Assembly: GCF_017255295.1 (NCBI RefSeq)
Contig: NZ_JAFKDE010000002.1
Coordinates: 744,001-808,000, forward strand
Origin: Nitratireductor aquimarinus
GTDB taxonomy: Bacteria; Pseudomonadota; Alphaproteobacteria; Rhizobiales; Rhizobiaceae
Length of the DNA: 64,000 nucleotides
Direction: 5' to 3'
The notes under the pieces are model-generated. The model was not told the DNA's origin, ran no database searches, and worked only from the letters and a program-made list of their open reading frames with translations. Shown piece after piece: positions 59,185 to 64,000 of this stretch; the first letter of the stretch is position 1, and each line of letters opens with the position of its first letter. The position numbers and the translations under genes were made by a program.

Positions 59185-60120
59185 ATGGGGAGCGTCAATC
59201 GTCTGGAAGAGGCATGGGGTGTTTCAGGAGAGGGCTACTCTGTCACTTTCGACAGTGAGCGGCTCCGGCTTGTCTCTGAATTCAGCCTGAAGGAGCTCTT
59301 TGCAAAGTATGGCGACATACTTTGGGAGCCTGGCTCGCACAAATACAATGTCACCTTCTTTATCGGGGAGCTGGATGAGCTCCTGATGGGGAAGCGCTTC
59401 AGCACATTCGGGCAGGATGCCCTTGATGCGTTGATCGGGAAATTGCGCGCTCGCGGAAACAGCAATGCGACCATCAATCGAAAGATGGCCGCGCTGAGCA
59501 AGCTTCTGCGGAAAGCGCATAAAATGGATGACATTCACAGCCTGCCCGAATTTCGACGTCAGAAAGAGCGCTCCGGACGCATCCGCTTTCTCTCGTGGAG
59601 CGAAGAGGAGATGCTTTTCGCCGCGATCCGACGCCGCAGCGAAGATGCCTGGCGGCTTTCTGTCTTTCTGGTGGATACGGGGTGCAGGCTGGGCGAAGCC
59701 ATCGGGCTGACCTGGAACGACGTGCAGGGCGGACGCGCGAGCTTCTGGATCACGAAATCCGCGCGTGCGCGCTCCGTGCCGCTGACGGCGCGTGCGCAGA
59801 ATGCTGCCGGTGTCCGGAAAGAGGGGCGGGAAGGGCCGTTCGCCATGTTGCGACAGGCCCAGTTTCGCACCATCTGGAATGAAGCCAAGGCAGAGGTGGG
59901 ACTCTCACAGGATACGCAGGTCGTGCCGCATGTGTTGCGCCACACATGTGCGTCGCGTCTTGTGCAGGGCGGTATTGATCTGCGCCGGGTGCAGATGTGG
60001 CTTGGCCACCAGACGCTGACAATGACCATGCGCTATGCGCATCTGGCGACCGGCGATCTCGACCCCTGCGTCGACGTTCTGGAGCGATGCTCCTGTGGGA
60101 AGATCACGACAGCCAGCTAG
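59185..60120 (+). CDS. Tyrosine recombinase / integrase
   Basis: The 311-residue protein has a SAM-like core-binding domain (about residues 30-115; GNSNATINRKMAALSKLLRK) and a catalytic domain with all expected residues: Arg in VDTGCRLGEAIGL, HxxR in VVPHVLRHTCASRLVQGG, His in MWLGHQ and nucleophilic Tyr in TMTMRYAH. It therefore should be active. No excisionase, phage or conjugation genes are near it, and the integrase is 1.65 kb from tRNA-Ser with a porin between. It might be a phage or island remnant, or a solitary integrase in a small element. Confidence 0.92.
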   Translation: MGSVNRLEEAWGVSGEGYSVTFDSERLRLVSEFSLKELFAKYGDILWEPGSHKYNVTFFIGELDELLMGKRFSTFGQDALDALIGKLRARGNSNATINRKMAALSKLLRKAHKMDDIHSLPEFRRQKERSGRIRFLSWSEEEMLFAAIRRRSEDAWRLSVFLVDTGCRLGEAIGLTWNDVQGGRASFWITKSARARSVPLTARAQNAAGVRKEGREGPFAMLRQAQFRTIWNEAKAEVGLSQDTQVVPHVLRHTCASRLVQGGIDLRRVQMWLGHQTLTMTMRYAHLATGDLDPCVDVLERCSCGKITTAS

Positions 60121-60176
60121 GCTCTGGTCCTGTGCCGGTGTGTTGGGGAGGGCGCTATCGCGGTCGGTGGGGGGCT

Positions 60177-61073
60177 TTATCCAGAGTGTCGCGGTGCTTT
60201 TTCGGCCTGATCGACAAAGGCTGCGATTTTTTCCGGCAAATCATCGGTTTCGAGCAGTGGTGCGTGTCCCTGTCCGGGAACGACAATGGACTGCATGTCG
60301 GGATGGCAGGCTTCCATCTCGCCCAGTGTTTTCATGGAGAGAAGACGCGAATTCTCACCGCGCACCGCAAGTAGCGGAATGCCGGTCAGGCCGGAAAAGA
60401 GTGGCCATAGCTCTGGAAGCGGGCGATCCAGGTCTATCTCTTTGAGTGGCTTGACGAGTTTCGGATCGAAATCCGCCAGAAGGCTTCCGTTTTCCTGCCG
60501 ATAGAGCGCACCGGTAAAGCGTTCCCAGTCTTCATCCGAAAGGGCGGAAAAGGCATCGCCGTGGATGGTTTTCTGGATCTCAATCGCTTCTTTGAGTGTG
60601 GCCGGTTTGGGCGCGCGTTGCAGATAGGAGCGGATCTGGGCAAGACCGTCTCCCTCCACCACCGGGCCGATATCGTTGAGAACAACTGCCTTCAAAAGGG
60701 CAGGCCGTGAGGCGCTGAGCGCCATGATAATCAATCCGCCACGCGAGGTGCCGATGAAGGCCGCGTGTTCGACGCCCAGAACGGCAAGGCCGGCGGTGAT
60801 ATCGGCGGCCTCAATGGCCACGTCATAATGACGCCAGTCCGGGTCGCGGTCGGACAGGCCGCGTCCGCGATAGTCGAAGACGATGACCTTGCGCGGTTTC
60901 GGGGCATCGGTCGCGAGAAAAAGGGCGAGCGGGTGAAAGTCCCGCGCATTGCGTGTCAGGCCGGGAAGGCAAACCACGGGCAGGCCGGGATTGTTTTCAC
61001 CATAAACGCGAGCGTGCAGTTTCAGGCCATCCTGCGCCGTGTAGTAGACATCGCGAAAATCTTCTTCCGACAC
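60177..61073 (-). CDS. Alpha/beta hydrolase
   Basis: The 298-residue enzyme has the alpha/beta-hydrolase core: oxyanion CLPGLTRNARDFHPLA, VIVFDYRGRGLSD, nucleophile Ser in AAFIGTSRGGLI and a catalytic His in VPGQGHAPLLE. No signal peptide is present. The nearest relatives would be esterase/epoxide-hydrolase type enzymes; the substrate is unknown. It lies on the minus strand, downstream of the lytic transglycosylase gene (67 bases between) and convergent with the integrase. Confidence 0.88.
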   Translation of the reverse strand: MSEEDFRDVYYTAQDGLKLHARVYGENNPGLPVVCLPGLTRNARDFHPLALFLATDAPKPRKVIVFDYRGRGLSDRDPDWRHYDVAIEAADITAGLAVLGVEHAAFIGTSRGGLIIMALSASRPALLKAVVLNDIGPVVEGDGLAQIRSYLQRAPKPATLKEAIEIQKTIHGDAFSALSDEDWERFTGALYRQENGSLLADFDPKLVKPLKEIDLDRPLPELWPLFSGLTGIPLLAVRGENSRLLSMKTLGEMEACHPDMQSIVVPGQGHAPLLETDDLPEKIAAFVDQAEKAPRHSG

Positions 61074-61140
61074 AGCTTCCCTCGAATGTCGCCTGTTTGC
61101 TGTTTGTATCAGACGGTTGGCGCATTGATCAGAGTCTCGA

Positions 61141-63204
61141 TCAGCCGCCGACCGTCAGATCCTTTTCGATGTCGAACCGGCCGGTCAACTGCATCTTGTA
61201 GATCTGCAGATTCTCCATCACCCGTTGAACATAGTTGCGCGTTTCCGAATAGGGAATGCGTTCGATCCAGTCGACGATCTCCTCCACCGATTTTCCGCGT
61301 GGATCACCATAGCGGCCCATCCATTCCGTGGCGCGGCTCGGACCGGCATTGTAGCCGGCGAAGGTGAGGATGTAGGAGCCGTTAAAGCGCGCGAGCTGTT
61401 CTTCCAGATAGGCTGCGCCAAGCGTCACATTGTAGGTGGGGTCTGCCGTCAGGCGGGCGCGGGAATAGGGCAGGCCGCTCTTACGCGCCATTTCCTGTGC
61501 CGTTGCAGGCATGAGCTGCAGGAGGCCGCGCGCTCCGGCGGGCGAGACGGCGGCAGCGTTGAACTCCGTTTCCTGCCGGGCAATGGCGTAGGCGAGGGCC
61601 TGCCGGGCAGACGGGATGGAGGCGGCGTCCGGGATTGCGCCGACCGGATGGGCAAGTGCGCCGATGTCCAGTCCGCGCCCGGCTGCGATCTTGCCGACGC
61701 GCAGCGCCGTTGTGTAGTCGCCTCGGTTTGCCGCCATATTGGCCAGAAGCGCCAGCTCGCCCGGATTGTCGAGCTGTTGTGCGAGTTTCCGGTAAAGGCT
61801 GCCGGCGCGCCATGCATGGCTTGTCTGTTCCAGGCTCTTGATTGCTCGCACCATCTCGCGGGCAAAAAAGTGCCGCCGGTCGTCGTCCCGGGGGGCGGGC
61901 GCATCGGCTGCGAGCTTCGATTGCCCGAGCCGCGCCGTCGCCAGCTGCCCGTAGAAGGTCGCGCCGAAGCGCGCCGCCTCTTTATAATGAGCGTCCGCAT
62001 CCCCGGGGGCGCCGGCCTCTGCCGCGCGGCCGAGCCAGTAATGCGCTCTGGCGTTGGAAATCGGCCCTTCGGCGATGCGCGTGAAATGCTCTGCCGCCTT
62101 TTCAGGCCTGTCGAGCATGCGCAGTGCATACCAGCCGGCATGGAACTCCGCATCGGCTGCCCGCGAAGGGCTTTCGGCCGCATGGTTCGCCGCGACCTTA
62201 TAGGCCGTTTCCGCGTCATCGATATCCAGAAGCTCGCGGGAGAGGACGCGTCGCTCCACCCACCATTCATCCGGGTCGATCAGGCTTTGCGCATCCTGCG
62301 GCGCGGTCAGCATGACCTTTGCAGCCTCGTCGAACCGGCCGCTGCGGCGCAAATAACGGGTTTTGGCGAAAAGATATCCGGCGCTCTGCTGCGCCTCGGG
62401 CACGGCGTCGAGCAGCTCTTCCGCATTTTTCTCGCCGCGAATGACCGCCGCCCATGCCCTGGTCAGTTCCACACCGCCGGCGCGTTCTGCGACGCGTTCG
62501 GCGGAGCGTATGCGCGCATTATACAGCATCTGCTCCATCCGCACCCGGTGGTCGGCGGTTGAGAGCAGGGTGTCGAACTCTTTCATGAACGCTGTTTCGC
62601 GCGCCGCATCGAGTTTTGCCCCGCGCCAGAATGTGGATACCAGCGCACGCGCCTTGTCTTCCTGCGATAGCGCCAGATGCGCGCGGGCAAGCGCCACCGT
62701 TCCCTCAAAGGTTCGGGGCGGCATGTCTCCAAGCAGGGCGACGACCACATTGGGGCGCTGATTCTCGCGATAAAGCGCCCGCTCGCTGTGATCGCGCAGG
62801 GTGAGCATGCCGGGCCAGCCGGCGAGGTCGCCGGCAGTCTTGGCAATTTCGGCGCTGGACAGCGTGTCGCTGGCGGAAAGAACCAGAGACCAGCTCAAAA
62901 TGCGGCGCTCGAGCCCGTTTTCCGTCATGCTGTTGCGCAGGGTGCGCGCCGTTTCGGGATCTCCGGTCGAGATGGCGTCCAGTCCCGCGATCATGGCGCG
63001 CATGTCGGTCGACTGACCGGTTTCGCCGTCCACGACATTGGGGCGCACGGTTGCACGGGTCAGCGCGTCAATCACGGCGCTGGGCGCAGTTGCTGCATCG
63101 GGACGCGCAAAGGGGATGGGCGCCATTTCGGGCAAAGACTGGGCCTGCACGATTGTCGAAACGGAGAGGAGAAGCAGCGGGACAAGCGCGGCTGATGTCT
63201 TCAT
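61141..63204 (-). CDS. Soluble lytic murein transglycosylase (Slt-like)
   Basis: The 687-residue periplasmic enzyme cleaves peptidoglycan glycan strands, forming anhydromuramic ends. A signal peptide (TSAALVPLLLLSVSTIVQA) is followed by a long helical superhelix (about residues 40-510), as in Slt70. The lysozyme-like domain has the catalytic Glu in AIARQETEFNAAAVSPAGAR and then GLLQLMPATAQEMA and ILTFAGYNAGPSRATEWMGR. The frame remains open about 200 codons upstream, but that part lies antisense to dapA and is rejected. It diverges from dapA with 240 bases between. Role: cell-wall recycling and remodelling. Confidence 0.94.
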   Translation of the reverse strand: MKTSAALVPLLLLSVSTIVQAQSLPEMAPIPFARPDAATAPSAVIDALTRATVRPNVVDGETGQSTDMRAMIAGLDAISTGDPETARTLRNSMTENGLERRILSWSLVLSASDTLSSAEIAKTAGDLAGWPGMLTLRDHSERALYRENQRPNVVVALLGDMPPRTFEGTVALARAHLALSQEDKARALVSTFWRGAKLDAARETAFMKEFDTLLSTADHRVRMEQMLYNARIRSAERVAERAGGVELTRAWAAVIRGEKNAEELLDAVPEAQQSAGYLFAKTRYLRRSGRFDEAAKVMLTAPQDAQSLIDPDEWWVERRVLSRELLDIDDAETAYKVAANHAAESPSRAADAEFHAGWYALRMLDRPEKAAEHFTRIAEGPISNARAHYWLGRAAEAGAPGDADAHYKEAARFGATFYGQLATARLGQSKLAADAPAPRDDDRRHFFAREMVRAIKSLEQTSHAWRAGSLYRKLAQQLDNPGELALLANMAANRGDYTTALRVGKIAAGRGLDIGALAHPVGAIPDAASIPSARQALAYAIARQETEFNAAAVSPAGARGLLQLMPATAQEMARKSGLPYSRARLTADPTYNVTLGAAYLEEQLARFNGSYILTFAGYNAGPSRATEWMGRYGDPRGKSVEEIVDWIERIPYSETRNYVQRVMENLQIYKMQLTGRFDIEKDLTVGG

Positions 63205-63444
63205 GCAAAAAGCACCCGAACAGGTCGACCAGAGGTCCGACGATAATGAACCAGCGTGGACGCTGTTTTTTTCGGCGAGACGGGCCCGACCCCGTCCTGC
63301 TGAAGCAAACATGCCACTCAGGTCGGATTCTTGCGGGCAAGAGATGGCAAGACTATGGTGCGCCGCGACATCTTCGGCTAGAAGCATCCGTCGGCGGTTC
63401 TGGCCGTCATAATTGCATCCAATCTCATTCAGGAGTTCGACATT

Positions 63445-64000
63445 ATGTTCAGGGGGTCTCTCACAGCGCTTGTGACACCGTTTGCCAAAGATGGCAGCCT
63501 GGACAAAAAAGCGTTTCGCGAACTCGTTGAATGGCAGATTGCCGAAGGCACGACGGGTCTTGTTCCGGTCGGCACCACGGGCGAAACGCCCACGCTGACG
63601 CATGAAGAGCATCGCGAAGTGGTCCAGATCTGCGTCGAGACGGCTGCCGGTCGCGTTCCGGTGATCGCAGGCGCAGGGTCCAATTCCACCCGCGAAGCCG
63701 TTGCGCTGGCCAAGTTCGCCGAAGAGGTGAAGGCCGACGCGGCACTGGTGGTCACGCCGTATTATAACAAGCCGACGCAGAACGGTCTCTATGAGCATTT
63801 TGCGACGGTGGCGCGTTCGACGAGCCTGCCGATCATCATCTACAACATTCCGCCGCGTTCGGTGATCGACATGTCGCCCGAGACCATGGGCCGGCTGGCG
63901 AAGGACTTTGCCAATATTGTCGGTGTGAAGGACGCAACGGCGAAGGTCGACCGCGTTTCAGAGCAGCGTCTCACCTGCGGCAAGGACTTCATCCAGCTCT
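63445..64000 (+). CDS. dapA: 4-hydroxy-tetrahydrodipicolinate synthase, N-terminal part
   Basis: DapA condenses pyruvate with aspartate semialdehyde, the first committed step to diaminopimelate and lysine. The gene runs off the right edge, so 185 residues are visible of about 290. Present are the substrate loop [30 protein letters not shown], the tyrosine in [16 protein letters not shown], and the Schiff-base lysine K162 in [15 protein letters not shown] precedes the ATG. It is divergent from the lytic transglycosylase gene; both serve peptidoglycan metabolism, which may or may not be linked regulation. Confidence 0.97.
   Translation, partial: MFRGSLTALVTPFAKDGSLDKKAFRELVEWQIAEGTTGLVPVGTTGETPTLTHEEHREVVQICVETAAGRVPVIAGAGSNSTREAVALAKFAEEVKADAALVVTPYYNKPTQNGLYEHFATVARSTSLPIIIYNIPPRSVIDMSPETMGRLAKDFANIVGVKDATAKVDRVSEQRLTCGKDFIQL

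Noticed and set aside
59185-60120. Integron integrase or XerC/D
   Set aside because: No integron-specific insert or attC-like cassettes were seen, and the protein is unlike housekeeping XerC/D in its N-terminal part; left as a generic tyrosine recombinase.

Overview
The window is a stretch of alphaproteobacterial chromosome, high in GC and densely coded. The gene content points to Hyphomicrobiales, most likely a Phyllobacteriaceae-type organism (Mesorhizobium/Nitratireductor/Aquamicrobium-like). The main pointers are the ccm(cyc)-degP-two-component-glnE-PleC-like order also known from rhizobia, a divergent pair of Brucella Omp2-type porins, an FMN riboswitch in front of a type-II lumazine synthase, a RirA-type iron box, and RIME-like palindromic repeats. 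Genus-level placement is inference.

Layout. 1-14 kb is core: end of the cytochrome c maturation operon (ccmF, ccmH), an alpha/beta-hydrolase-OsmC fusion, an HtrA/DegP protease, an OmpR-type regulator with its kinase, glnE, then on the minus strand a PAS histidine kinase of the PleC/DivJ type and aminopeptidase N. 14-29 kb is mixed metabolism: a lone form-II CoxL-like molybdoenzyme subunit, a DMT exporter, an outer-membrane barrel, a uracil-DNA glycosylase that has lost two of the four usual Fe-S ligands, DUF2585, ETF-ubiquinone oxidoreductase, a TPR methyltransferase, an exo/endonuclease-fold protein, AMP nucleosidase, two tiny secreted proteins, a YfcG-like GST, and an MdtJI-like SMR pair facing a LysR regulator.

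29-35 kb holds DUF2147 and a complete iron-siderophore ABC system: two tandem binding proteins on the minus strand, and two permeases plus an ATPase on the plus strand, around a RirA-like operator. 35-47 kb is the leucine/isovalerate catabolic region (TetR regulator, isovaleryl-CoA dehydrogenase, both methylcrotonyl-CoA carboxylase subunits). Its mccB and mccA are separated by about 5.6 kb of opposite-strand DNA carrying a 1299-residue predicted outer-membrane protein and a DUF922 metalloprotease; this is the most unusual part of the window.

47-64 kb contains an isochorismatase-like hydrolase, an MFS exporter, a D-aminopeptidase/P1-peptidase pair, an imelysin-DUF1513 pair, riboswitch-controlled ribH, a HisC-like aminotransferase, two divergent porins with tRNA-Ser(GCT) between them, a lone tyrosine recombinase, an alpha/beta hydrolase, a soluble lytic transglycosylase and the start of dapA. 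No CRISPR array, rRNA operon, insertion sequence or prophage was seen. Mobile-type DNA is limited to the lone integrase and several short palindromic repeat elements. Start codons were chosen from ribosome-binding sites and signal peptides, so many genes are shorter than their longest open frame.
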